Of a stretch of 64,000 bases of DNA, positions 23,602 through 35,579 are shown piece after piece. The DNA lies in assembly GCA_031213475.1 (NCBI GenBank), contig JARUPZ010000014.1, positions 6,235,674 through 6,299,673 on the forward strand, read 5' to 3'. How positions within the stretch are numbered: the stretch's first letter is position 1; the number at the start of each line of letters is the position of its first letter. Below the pieces are notes generated by a model that did not search any database, was not told the origin of the DNA, and saw only the letters and a program-made list of their open reading frames with translations. The DNA comes from Nereocystis luetkeana. Lineage: Eukaryota; Sar; Phaeophyceae; Laminariales; Laminariaceae. Both the position numbers and the translations under genes were made by a program.

Positions 23602-26600
23602 CTGGTACATGGTGTACACTGCGGCGGGAACAGCGGCAATAAGGGGGAGTCAATGCACTTATTTTGAGTAAATTATTCGTAAATGCTGCATATTCCGTGT
23701 AGCCCTCTACAACGTAGGTCTCGTGGCACCTGCTTAAAAACGATATGGGATGACCTGCTGGAGTTGGCATCCAACAATGAACTACGCCGGGACGGAATTC
23801 ATTCAACCAGTTTGCATTAAGCGACTGTACACCTGAAGGAGGGAATCTCGCAATGTGCACGTCACAAGCTCTGGGCCCACTACACCCGGGAATGCTGTAC
23901 TCACTAGGATGGCATTTCCTTCTGCACCACATGTGTCGGTCAGTAAGAACATCATGTTGTTCCTGAAGGCGACCACACCGATGCATTTCGTCCCTCTATT
24001 AAAGCGTTCTAGGTTGATTCTTAGTTCTCCTCGCGCGCTTCCTGTGCGAACTTTGGTCCGAGGCAGTTAGAGAGCGTGATCCGTTTGCACAGTTTGAACT
24101 ATATACAAAACCTGTCAGGTAAGCGTTTGTTAAACGGTTCGTGTGCGTGCTGTTGATATGCACCCAGCCACCGATAGGTCGATGCTCATTCGTAGGGCAT
24201 CGTCGGAACCATCACATGGACTGTAATGGTAGTCGGCTAATACTACTTTAATTCGATTTGACAACACCTTCAGATTTTACTTCATGCTGTGTGGATAATT
24301 CTTTGAAGGTGACCAATAGGCAATACATTACCATGCGACATGGCGTTTATAAATCAGGTTGAGGTTTAGAACGGATAGATATCGCTGCGGAACTACATCA
24401 TCGCAAACATACATCTCGCTTAGGTAGTATTGCATTGGAAAAGAGGCTATCGCTTTGATTAGGATGCTGCCTTTGAATTCGCATCGCTCGCAGTTCCACA
24501 ATTGAAACGAGACGCTCTTAAAATGTCATTGCTTGTTTTGGAACGCTTTGCAGGTCACCGCGAACGTTCGCTCGTTGACGGCCAACCACCTAGACAACCG
24601 TGCAATTGACGGGTATCAATCGGTTATCAATCACTCCCGTCTTCGGTAAATATTTGATTGGGCTCACGAGCAGTGGTCACGAGTCGCCGACGACACCCTT
24701 GACGGACCACTCCCGGTTGAAATGGAGTCTACACAACGCAACATGAATGCTCCATGTTCGGCTATCTCCACGACGCAAGTTTTAAGAGCCTCGTGCTGGA
24801 ATCAGAGCGAGATGTTGAACCTGACCTAGGCTCTCCGACCTAAGGACCATTCATCGTCCTTCAAGCGAGTAGTAACGTAGAGCATTGGTTTCCCCGTGCA
24901 GAGTATGTAACGCTACTCGCCTCACGCCGAAGCGATACGACCTCAGCAACGACAGAACCCGCCATCGCTGCGACGAGCCGTACAAGGGTAGCAGTTTTTG
25001 CAGCAGTAACAACATAGGCACCCGCAGGCAATCGACGGGGTGGACCTTGGCAGCGGGAGCAATATGTGGGAGAGATGGTACGGCAACGCCATGGCGACAG
25101 GCACATAAATCACGCTTTTCTCCCGCCACCACACGGTATCGCACCCGGCGAGGACCCGCTTTCTCCTAGCGACCGGCGCCACAAATTCGGCGAATGAAGC
25201 CCGACGTCTGCAATGCCGACACCCTTCGGGCGACAACATGACCCCCGCTTAACCCTCCCAAGCCCTGGGCAATGAACCGAAACTACGAAGAGCGCCAGGA
25301 CGTAGACACCAATATCGTAGCTGATATGTGCTTCCCCAATGGCCAGTACGCTTTGATGCGGCGGTTGACCGATCTCTGCCGTCACCCGTCGTCCAGGAGC
25401 GAGGTCACGTGTGTCACCGGCACGTCGGCGATTGCCAGTCAAGGGTTCGGTGTTAACCGTGCCGGTTGTCGTTTAGTAGGCAGGCGTTTCTACCCGGGCG
25501 TGAACCCTGGCTGACGCGCTCAGCTCACAACGGGAGGAATGTTCGACGAAGCTGATCGCCGACCCTCTGGTCACAAAATGATATGTCTGGCCGGCATACG
25601 TCCGTACAGGTGCAGTTCGCGCAAGGAAAAAGTACTGAAGTGCCATTGGAGGAGGTAATGGTGACGAAGTGATACCGATATCTCGTGGCAAATATGCCCC
25701 GCTCCGCACAAGCGCAGACGAGCAGAGGCGTCCATTGAAGCAATAGCTTTCACGCAGGGCTAGCCGTGGATTTGTACACCCCAGAGGCTGCGCTTCTGCG
25801 TGCGTGCGCTATCCGTGGGCCCAATCTAGCGGAACGCATCAGAGGAGCAGTGCACTATGAGGAATTTAGCGGGCAAGCATGTCACAGAGCCGTGCGGTTA
25901 CGCGTTTCGCCTCTTTAGAACCAGCGAGAAGCATAACAACGGGATATAGGCCCTCCTCGTCCAGACCGTCAAGGACAATCAGCCACCTCCAGGTTGTTGA
26001 CAAAACACATCGCACTCCGCCGACAGGCTGCCTACGGTATATTTTACCACGGGTTGAAGGACCGCTTTTCCAGGCTTAGTCGATACTCCCTATACACGGA
26101 ACCAGGAGGACGGGAAGGAGGCTGGGCGGCGGCGTGTATTGGGACTCCCCGACTACCCTTGGAACGGCGCGAACGAATAACCCCTGTCGAAGAGGTAGGC
26201 GCAGAGAGGATAGGACCTGCCGTTGTCCAGGGACCCTGCCAAGGGCCCGAGGAAACTTGTGGACGTCATACGGCAGAAATAGTGTGCAGCGTTAGCAACT
26301 GGCTGCGGACAACGATCGTGACTATGGCAAAGAAGAAGAGGGCGAGGAGGAGGACACGTAAGAACACAACGCGCCCGGGGGTCGCCTGCCCATTGCAGCT
26401 TTCCCCAACTCACGCCCATGCACCCCAAACGCATGGGACCCCCTTCGAAGGCCGCTAAGACGGCAGAAAGGCTGTTGGAAAACCCGGGCCGCGAGGATAC
26501 CTAGTGTCACCAGGTAGGAAGAAGAGCAGTCGGGACGAGACGACGAGCGAAACGTAATTATCAACTTCCTACGACGAGAAAGTGGTTGTTTATTCGTCGC

Positions 26601-26849
26601 ACGTTGGAATCCCTGCCGCTACATAATAAACAGCGACTTCTCCTGAAGCCGGTGCCCCTCGTATGTGGTGCCCGTCATACTTTAGTATTTTCAGATATTA
26701 ATGGCGGTAGACGCAAGGATCGGCTGACATACTGAAAAAAACAAATTTGCGGTAGAGTGTATTACTCAAGGTTGTTTTGTCTATGTTGCTCAATACCATT
26801 CGGTGCAATTCAAATCGAGTGGTGACCAACACCAACACAAACAGCTTCA
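23602..26849. other. Degenerate start of unit B
   Basis: Collinear with units A and C. Includes the ~700-bp block (25760-26540) shared with C but deleted in A. Related but broken frames such as RLLTKHIALRR in B and RLLSEYIVLRR in C hint at decayed coding DNA of unknown identity. No intact gene. Confidence 0.4.
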
Positions 26850-27094
26850 GAAGCGTTCTACGGTAGAGGTTCACCATGACGTTTCCGTGGCTCCTCACTT
26901 GAGGAGCTCCTCACCTCATCCGAAAAATGACCTAAGCAGAAATCAAAATGCTTCCCGATGACAAATCCCATGGCCGAAGTATACAAAACGTCATTTTTCG
27001 AAGCAAGATTGACATTCCCACGATTTGGGTTTAAGGAGACCCGTTACTCAGGAACAAAAAAACTGAAATGTACTATCTCTATCGTAGAACGCGT
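26850..27094. mobile_element. ~245-bp-family MITE in unit B
   Basis: Ends AGCGTTCTACGGTAGAGGT and TATCGTAGAACGCGT are inverted repeats. CTTCA flanks both sides (26845-26849 and 27095-27099), and unit A has the uninterrupted AGCTTCATGCAGG at 2520-2532. This is a clean insertion with an apparent 5-bp target duplication. The interior is about 80% like the copy at 535-780. Confidence 0.85.
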
Positions 27095-28878
27095 CTTCAT
27101 GCAGGGGTCAGCCGACAAAATCCCACAACCATGTGTAGTACAAGCGCGAAACGTTATTTTCGCTTCATCACAATCGGAGGACGAAGTGCTGTACAATACT
27201 GCACACCTCGGATAATGCAACACTCACACATTATTTTATCTACGTTGTGGTGCCTAAGACAAGAACGTGCTACCCCTACTAACATTGTGTTAGCACTCGA
27301 GGAGCGATCACGGTAACGCCGTCAACCAGTGTTAACTGGACACCCGCGAACGTGCACACGCCGAAACGGTATGTTGTTGCTTGATCTCGTTCAGCTCTGG
27401 TACAGTAACATGATGCTATGCCGTGAACAGTCCTTCATGTAAAATACTGTACCACAATGTCAAGCTTCGACCGAACACGTACCATATGTTGTAACAATAA
27501 CACTCCCAGATCGATATCCGCATACTTGCTATTAAAAACACGATAACAATAGGTTCATGTCGACGCAGCTTTAGACATAACACACTGACCTAGTGATATC
27601 CTTGGGAGGAGTGTTACACGTAACACCCTAACATAACGTTGACATGTTCGCCAGACCTACTAACACATAGCCTTCTTACTAAAATGCATACTAATAATGT
27701 TAAGTGGCCAGAACTAGTAACACCGCGTTGTCTGAACCCCCCGGCTAATTGACTCAGGCTCGGAAAACGTAACACCAAGCGTACGTTAGATGTGTTACAG
27801 TCTCAGCTAGTGCATGCGTAAGACTCTGTGCGGAGGTTTCTGAAAATCTAGGTTACGGTGTTACCGTCAGTATATATCTGATGGTAACCTTCCGTCACCG
27901 TGTTACCACCAAAGCGATCCGGGTCTGACTTCATGTCACTGGGTTACCGTCGGGGCCGATGCCGTTCTAACGTGAGGTTACTACCTTTCCCTCTGGATCT
28001 TCCCGACATCTAACAAGTGTTGACTGTGCTAGTAGTGCTTAAACGGCTTGTGGGAGTGACATAACGTGGCCGTAGTAGCCAATTTCGCTGACATCCCAGT
28101 ATTAAAGATATCTAAGCAAACACCCCGAAAAGGCCTCTCTATGTTTCAAAACCCTCAAACAAAGGATGTTTAGGAGGAATCTACCCAAAATAAGTGCATT
28201 GTTGTTTACTGGAAACCCACCAGTATCTTATCCATCCTTAACACAGGACGTTGGTTATCTACAACGTAATCTGCAAGCTAACACGGCAGTAGCGTGTTGT
28301 TGATGTTAGATTGGGTGTGTACGTTATCTGCTAACGTGTGTCACTACATACATCGCAAACGAACACATGAAGATAATTGCTTGTGTTTTATCGATCATAC
28401 ACGGTATACGTTTTGACGTATGTCATGGTGGCAAGACTTCTGTTAACACTATCACATAACGTCGATCGATACAGACTGCAGCTGCAGTTGATTCGGTAGC
28501 ATAAAGTAAACGTGTGTGACAATGTTCTCCTCGCGAGAATCTACGCATGTCTATGTGTATACCATCGCACCGACTTGGCTGCGGTTGTTGAGGAGCCAAA
28601 CACCCCGCGCGTATAGACTAACGTACACCAAAGACAAACTACTCGGAGATACCCCACGGTAATTTCAGAACTCTGTCTGGAAACGGCATGACCTAGCCAT
28701 CGGGGCAGCAGCAGGAACACTTGCAGAGGTGTGCGTGACGGCACTTCCTTTTACTAGGTTGTAAAACTGTGTCTTGTGATGAATTTCGTAGATGGGTGAT
28801 CTGCCATAACTATATTTGATTGCTGATACATGTACCGTTGGTCTAATTCGACGACACCCAACTCTGCTCATCAGCCAG
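27095..28878. other. TAAC-rich non-coding stretch, unit B
   Basis: Counterpart of 2527-4398. No conserved open frame. Confidence 0.4.
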
Positions 28879-29662
28879 GCAACTACGTCTATGACAACGG
28901 GGACGCCGGATCAGCAAAGATGGCGTCCTTTACCGCCGACGCGTCCGACAATAACTTCGAGAGCAGCAAGGACGGCGTTAACTTCTCCGGGGGATGTGTC
29001 GGCAACGGACGTTTCTATAACGTCTACAACGGGTCTGCCAAGTGATATACTGTCCGGGGGATGTGTCGGCAACGGATGTTTCTATAACGTCTACCAGGTA
29101 CAACGGATCTGCCAAGTGATATACTGTATGTCTACGTTCTTGAATTAAAGCCCAAGCTTAACCAACCCTTGTTTTTTTCAAACTGTCTGTCGAACCGGTT
29201 GGATTGTCCCTTCGAGCTATGAATGTTTGAAGTCATATAAGCAAGTCCGTTTGCACGTGCGATGCTGGTCCAAACCCCAATAAAGTTAGTCACGAGTGTG
29301 ACTCGCTGCGCTTTCGCGGACACGAGACCCCTTCGTATGAAACGCCCATCTTGCTCAGGGATAAAAGCTACTTTATCTCGGGTCGGAAGCGCCCGATATG
29401 GCAGATTCTCGACCGTCGTAGGACAACATCAGCCGTGAGAACAACATCATCGGAGGTGTCGCGAGCGTCAGGCTTACGGACACCGAAGGTACCCAGTTGA
29501 TTTGCTATCTATATTGAGGATGCTGCGATGACTTGTTTTATCGATAACTGCAGGACAGGCATGTCGAGCACAACCGCCCTCAACAACAGCAAGCCGAACG
29601 TTGGCACTGGAGGTTCATACGACGCCAGTTGCGGCCATGGCCTCGCGCCAATCAGCGAATAG
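28879..29662 (+). pseudogene. Epimerase tail pseudogene B1 (last two exons only)
   Basis: The exon-6-like block 28879-29041 is 163 nt, the normal length. It is fully open (NYVYDNGDAGSAK through NGSAK) and is followed by a GTGATA donor, unlike the A1 copy. The exon-7-like block 29359-29662 begins after CAG, but its first codon run is broken and it contains frame changes, though a TAG remains where the normal stop lies. A 67-bp piece of exon 6 and its donor is repeated in tandem just downstream (29053-29126). No upstream exons are present, so it is a fragment. Confidence 0.85.
28986..29126. repeat. 67-bp tandem duplication, second copy with a 7-bp insert
   Basis: 28986-29052 is repeated at 29053-29126. 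The repeats differ by two substitutions and one 7-bp insertion in the second copy that changes CTACAACGG into CTACCAGGTACAACGG. The first copy keeps the exon length of the intact genes, so the 7 bp were gained, not lost. Confidence 0.95.
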
Positions 29663-32600
29663 TCTACGGACCAATTTGTTCAGACCAGCGCTCCACGTCT
29701 CTACGCCGTCCTGAAAAAAACAATTCCTTGCCACACCACCTGCTGTGTGGTTGTCGTTTCCGGTATGTGGGTGTCATTTTCATAGATCCGCGCCGTTAGG
29801 GGTCGGGAGGGAATATGTTCGCCATGAGCTGCTTGCTTTCGAAAGCGTTCAGGAGGTTTAACGTCTGCTTATCGTTAAGTTGAAGCCTCGAACCATGTTC
29901 GGGGTGCGGCTGGATTTGTTCGGGGCAATACCTGTGATATGCACTGCGGGGGGTAAGAACAGGCATTACTGTAGGTATATTCCATGTGAAAATCTCAACG
30001 ACTACTGCAGGACTCTAAACAAGCCCCTTAGTAGCTATAACAAATATCGGAGGATGTATATAAAATGTTTCCGGGATGTGTGGCGTGAGAAAGGCTCCGG
30101 CGGAAGAGCTAGCCGCTCAGTGGCAACCCTCGTCAACGTACGTAGCTTAAGGTTACTTGTGTGCCGTCCTTCAGGTGTCCATGCTGCACTACTACTGTGG
30201 TACGAATATGTTATATACTCGTTGTTTCGAGCTGTACACGATTGCAACACTGGTATGTGACGAGGATATACGTGGTGGTGAGAAATGTTTCCTTGGATAT
30301 ATGGCTCCGGCAGCGCCTCCCGGCAGCCGTGGTTTTGAAGTAGCAACATTTGAATATTTGCGTCTATAACTGTTCGCTGTATGCTTGGTATTATGATGTT
30401 CCTTAGTGTGCCACTCGTATCAACATGATGACTACGCATTGCACACGATGTAATACACTTGAACGTGTGTCTGTCTGATCATGCAGGGGGCAACGTCAGC
30501 CTTCAGAAGAGGTTTAATTCGCTGCCATACCCCCTTACAGCTCGATTTCCTGGGTATTGTATAATCCATCAATTGCGAATTCGTGGCATCTACATTCAAT
30601 GAGCTGCATGGGACGAATCGCTTGGTTCGGGGAAATCCCCTTTGCTTTGCGTGTGAACACATCCCGAGACAGTGTTGGTGTGGACATTCCACTGCTAGCG
30701 TGCGGAGTAATGAGGTGCTCAGCTTGTCGACACAGGAAGTAAGGAAGTACTGTATTGCTCTACCCGCTAACAGTAAGGTTTCGATTTCCCAATATCTATA
30801 GGTGAATCGGAATATTGCATCGTACCTTAGATAATTTATTTTTTTACAAATCGCTCGTTGACACCTGGTATGCCAGATGCTGCTCTACATTTGCCATCGG
30901 CCGCACTCCAGCGGTTGTAGATTTCCACGGCAGTTCAGCAGAGCGTGCCGCTTCCGTTTGTGAAAAAAAACACTAACTCTATGTATGGCTGACATGCCTG
31001 TCACGCTTGAAAAATTGTTTTGAAACGTGTGTGGTTGTGTTGTAGTGAGTCGGAAACTGGTTGGTACTCTGAGGTAGAGCTTCCTGCGGATGCCGACACA
31101 GATGGCGGTAGCCGGCCCGTGAAACACTACGCTAGCTTGGTACTAGTCACCGACCCCGGCCAATTTTAATCAGGCATGCTTGAAGAGTGCGCTCAAGATA
31201 TCATATATCAAGTATATATTTAAATGGGGCATAGACAATTGCGGACGTCGGATTATATTCGGGTGAACAATCGCCACATACATACATGGCGACCAGGAAC
31301 ATCGACCCACGCGTTTGGTTCAAACTAATCATCGATTAACCGTCACCGTTTATCACACCGATTAAGTCTCCCGACGCGGGAGACACACATCCACGTGGCC
31401 TCTGTACGAGAAGCTTCGAAAAAACGAATGTCTTCTCGGAAGCCTGCTCAGATCATGATACCCCCCCCTCTGGTTGCAGCGAGCATTAAACGGGACACCG
31501 ACAGTTATCCATCCTATCCGTCTCCGCTACTATATAGGTGTGCTCACCACATATTGGTCACGGCTCATGTGCAGCACAGAGTCCGAGCAGTACTGGTTGT
31601 AAAGGAAAGAAACCAAAACATAACGTGCATTGCTTGTGTATGGATCTCGGCGTTATGCTTGCTTTGTGAGTCTCGTGTAAACTTCAAACGTGATGAGAAA
31701 CCCTGCCTAGACGTTTCCTGCCAGCGGGTTAGGTGCTCTTCGTCGAGCGAAAAGCAAGCCAACGTAACCAAGTTGTTGGAGAAAGCGAACCGACGCCTCT
31801 CGCCTCATGCCGACGCGTCGCGACCACATTTATGACCTCTCAGTCTTCCGTCGGTGGTGAGATACGAGCAACATTACGTTGAGCACACACGAGCAACAGG
31901 AGGACCCTGCGTCACTTCAATCGAGGCACACACCATCGCCATCACCATTACCCTTCTCTTAATCACCATTGCCATCATGGTCATCTTCATCAATCCAAGA
32001 TGCTCGTCATGATATTACTGAAGCGACTACACCTGGACGTAACACGGGTGGGCACTTGTCGCTGAGATCCGCACGCCTATGCCAATTACCGTGATCCGAC
32101 AGTAAGCAGCATATTTCGACGACACAATGTGAATTTTACCATACATTATGGTATAAAGGTGCATTGCTCACAGTGACTAGGACGTCGGCAACTGATGTAC
32201 ACCAAACTCCAATACTTCTGCATGCGCAGCACTATAGGGCTCAAATTATATGTTTCCGCGGAGTATGTACTAGTAGTGTTTTTCCTAAAGAAAATGGGCA
32301 TCTCGTTGTAATATACCTTGGGTATCACACCTTTCCCCTTTTCAAAATGGGCGGCGCACGCCTGAATAGTGTGTCCCGAATGCATCTGGACGACGCGGCT
32401 AGAACATGATACGGACAGGTGTGGGCCTTTACATTCCGAACCCCGGGTACATAGCCTCGTGTCGATCCAATATTTCCCTTACACAATTATCATAAATGCC
32501 GTAGTTACCCACAATACTTCCGGAGAGCGTACCATTGGGACTATCGTATGCGAGGGGAGCGGGACTGTGAATAGTCCCAAAGGCCCACTATTAAAAGCAC

Positions 32601-33437
32601 AATCGCGCCTAAACTCTCCCACAGCTAGTTGGGATCCAAAGTGTACACCTGTAAACGTGTGTAGTTGAAAGGTCAGCTTTCCAGCTCTACAACCCCGAGA
32701 AAACCATTTATTTCACGATTACATCAGACAGACCAAGCGCACACCAGTATCTTTTACGAAGCGCTCGCACTGGGATCCCCGAAAACTCCCCACCTTTTCC
32801 AAGGCACCCTATCTTACAGTACAGCACAGGTGGTACAAAAATCATGTCAATATAGATATTTACAACTCCACCGTTGTTTCACAAAACAAAACTCAGAGCG
32901 CCAGGCCTGTAGACGACATACCGCAAACACTACGAACGTCCTCGTGCGCACCCTCGCCTTGAGCACACCTGCGGGGGACCGTTCGGTTGGGGTACTGGGC
33001 GCCCGAACCAGACCGCGTGCGCTAAACACGCTTTCGGCCGATGGCAATCTAATCATAATGACGCGGGGTTGACATGGTTCCCTAAACTCCAAGTTGGTGG
33101 GCGATAGTTCGTTTGTCGTGTGTTCAAATTATACGCGATATCCAACCCATAGCTTTTAAATCACAAAGGAACACAACGGTCCAATGCTACCGTCGTAGTA
33201 CCAGCAGCACCGTTGCTACCAAGTGCTCTGACCGTTTCTAGAATTATCCTCCAACCGAACACGACACGCGCGTGATATATATGCGGAAGAAACTGAAGAA
33301 CCCCCACTATATGTCGTAGCCAATAATACCCATCTGCTAGTCTAACCATACAACAACACGTATAATATAGCGTATTCACCAAGCAAATGCACCAATGAGC
33401 GGCATTATACACAACGTCTTCGCTAAGAGAAGCTCGA
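29663..33437. other. Intergenic DNA, unit B
   Basis: Collinear with 5104-9091. Contains empty sites for the MITE at 5853 (around 30415) and for the (TA)n array at 8308 (around 32705). CAT-rich run at 31925-31995. No shared open frame. Confidence 0.4.
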
Positions 33438-35008
33438 CTTGGTTGGTTTGAAGCCATAGTCAGACGTTGGGTCCAAATAAGCTCCATTAATGATTGCCAA
33501 TCCCTCTTGCTACTGTCCAGGCCAACGTCGCCCGACATTGAGGTTCTCCTAGGGGCAGGAAAACGGAATACCATAGCATATTTGATACCACTGTGGATGA
33601 ACTGCGTGCTGTCGGCTTCCATGATTAATGTTCTCCACATCTCCGGTGATGTTGTCCTCCTGGAGTGTTTGGTTCTGCGACCGCCCAGACTCAACCACAG
33701 CGGGCGCGTTAGGGGCAACGTAAGAGTAGGTGGGGTACCCGCACACGACGTATATTCCGTAACAAGCGCTTGCGGCGCATATGGATCACAGTTAGATTCA
33801 CTCGCGTTCCGAATAGCTCTTTGTGCATAGACGGGGGAACTCGATTGGAGGGGGCAACTGGGTCAATGCATGAAACAGATACCAAGGCGAGCAAGATGCA
33901 GGCGCCGTTCTGATCACTACCTACGAACGAAAAGGTTCTTGCGAAGGCATCTGAGGTACGAGCATGGTTACGGCTTCTCCGTTGACGCGGACCCTCATGA
34001 TGCCACGGGAAAAAAGACGTCCCTGCCGCATCGTCCGGATGGCCTGACCATGTACTTGATGTTTTCGAAGACGTAGTCGGACGCTTCGTGCGGTGGAACT
34101 CAACAGGCGTGTTACGATCAAGTTTGACCCGTACATATCTGAGTCGTTTCACGTCTAGACCTCCATACCTTTCCCGAACAACATCCGAATGAATATTCTC
34201 ATTCCCCCCAAGTATGCCAAACCGTCATTTTTCGAATTAAGTTTGACATTCCGACCATTAGGTTTAAGGAACCCCGTCGTTCAGAAAGCGGTCTGGCCGA
34301 AATGTGCTACCTCTATCGCTGAATGCGTCTCCATCCTCGCCAGTAGATCGTCGCCGTTGTCGTGGTCGCCGTTGCCTGTGACAGTATTAAAGATAGGTCT
34401 CGTCAGTGAGGACAACGCCCTATCCGCTCCGGGGACCATCATTGAGGGAGTATATCGCACATCCCGAACATGGATGTATGGGCGATACGGGTGTGTGTGA
34501 GATATAGTAAAGTAAGGTCCAGCCGTCCACCCTCTTGGGATTTGGTTTATATATTCAGTATCGCGGGGCCGATGGATAGGACAGATCGGTTACATACGTG
34601 TCCCGCTGCATCGCCATACCTACCTTAGTATTGTCGTAGGTCACGAGTGACTTGAACTTGACACGGGCATCTGTAGTATAAACCAAGTATTCAACTGCAC
34701 AGGTCAGCGTACTGCACACGAGCAGCTTGATGACATATCAGTAATATAGTGTCCATTTCGGTGACTCATGCAATATCGAATGCGTAACGGTACCGTGTAT
34801 CTCTTTCAGAGCGTGTCGAGCCGCATTGCCATTGGTATAGTACCGTTTATAGGTCGTGGTCGCTCATCTGCGACATACGTTTATACACCAATCGCGAATG
34901 AATTTTACTCTACAGTATTATCTTCTTGCTACTGACAACGGCGTCGTCGCTGCTCCGGTGGAGGAATAAACCAGCAGACGACGGAACACCTCCATAGACC
35001 TCGTTCCC
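33438..35008 (-). pseudogene. Antisense epimerase pseudogene B2 (exons 5-7)
   Basis: Minus strand. The exon-5-like block 35008-34932 is open and close to the intact gene (NEVYGG, PSSAG, FLHRSSDDAVV). The exon-6-like block begins at 34375 and is interrupted by about 250 bp containing part of a ~245-bp-family MITE; it resumes at about 34090-33978. The exon-7-like block 33738-33438 is 301 nt, reads YPTYSY and VVESGRSQ, then shifts frame, and its acceptor AG has become GG. Exons 1-4, present as relics in A2, are gone here by a ~2-kb deletion. Confidence 0.85.
34205..34329. mobile_element. Partial ~245-bp-family MITE inside B2 exon 6
   Basis: Matches the right half of the family, from GCCAAACCGTCATTTTTCGA to the worn inverted end CTCTATCGCTGAATGCGTC. 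The left end is not clear. It sits in the middle of an epimerase exon relic, so it landed there or was carried in with other DNA. Confidence 0.65.
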
Positions 35009-35063
35009 CTGTGTGACGATAGAAGACACGTACATCAGTGGGTACACCAACATGATGGAACCC

Positions 35064-35085
35064 AACCTCTATCGTAGAACGCGTC
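35064..35085. mobile_element. Right-end remnant of a ~245-bp-family MITE
   Basis: AACCTCTATCGTAGAACGCG followed by TC is the right inverted end of the family. The rest was removed by the deletion that also took exons 1-4 of B2. Unit A still has the fuller, decayed element (11657-12169). Confidence 0.7.
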
Positions 35086-35579
35086 CCTAAGGCGATTAAC
35101 GTCTTGATAGATATACATTCCTGTTTGCTGGAAGGAGGTGTCACTTCCTATATGATCGAGGCGTGAGGCTACGTGTCGAGGTCAACGTTGATATCCGCGA
35201 GATCAGATAAACGGCAGGATGAGACGAACAACGCAGGTTTGAGGGGCAAGCACGATAGTCGCCGCTATCAATCGAAATAGTTGCTGTTCATCGAATTCGT
35301 GTCTATTGTGTTGTGGATGAGCAGTCATAACAACATGTATGTGGAAGACATTATCTTAAGTTTTCGCGGAATGTGTAGCTGTGCTGCACCAGGTATGTGT
35401 CATGATGGGCATCGCGTTGTGTTTGTACGCAATTCGCAAAGAGGTCACCTGCGCCCGTTTAGGAGAATGTCTATACTCATATATATCGCTCTGACTCTAT
35501 CGGGGTATTTATTTACTGTAGAATATGATCCCGCGTGCTTCTCTCAAGGCGACTAAACCCTACCAGGTACACTGTACTC

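Noticed and set aside
26153..26458. Overlapping frames of 93-154 residues in unit B
   Set aside because: Unit C shows frame breaks and indels in the aligned sequence, and no domain is visible.
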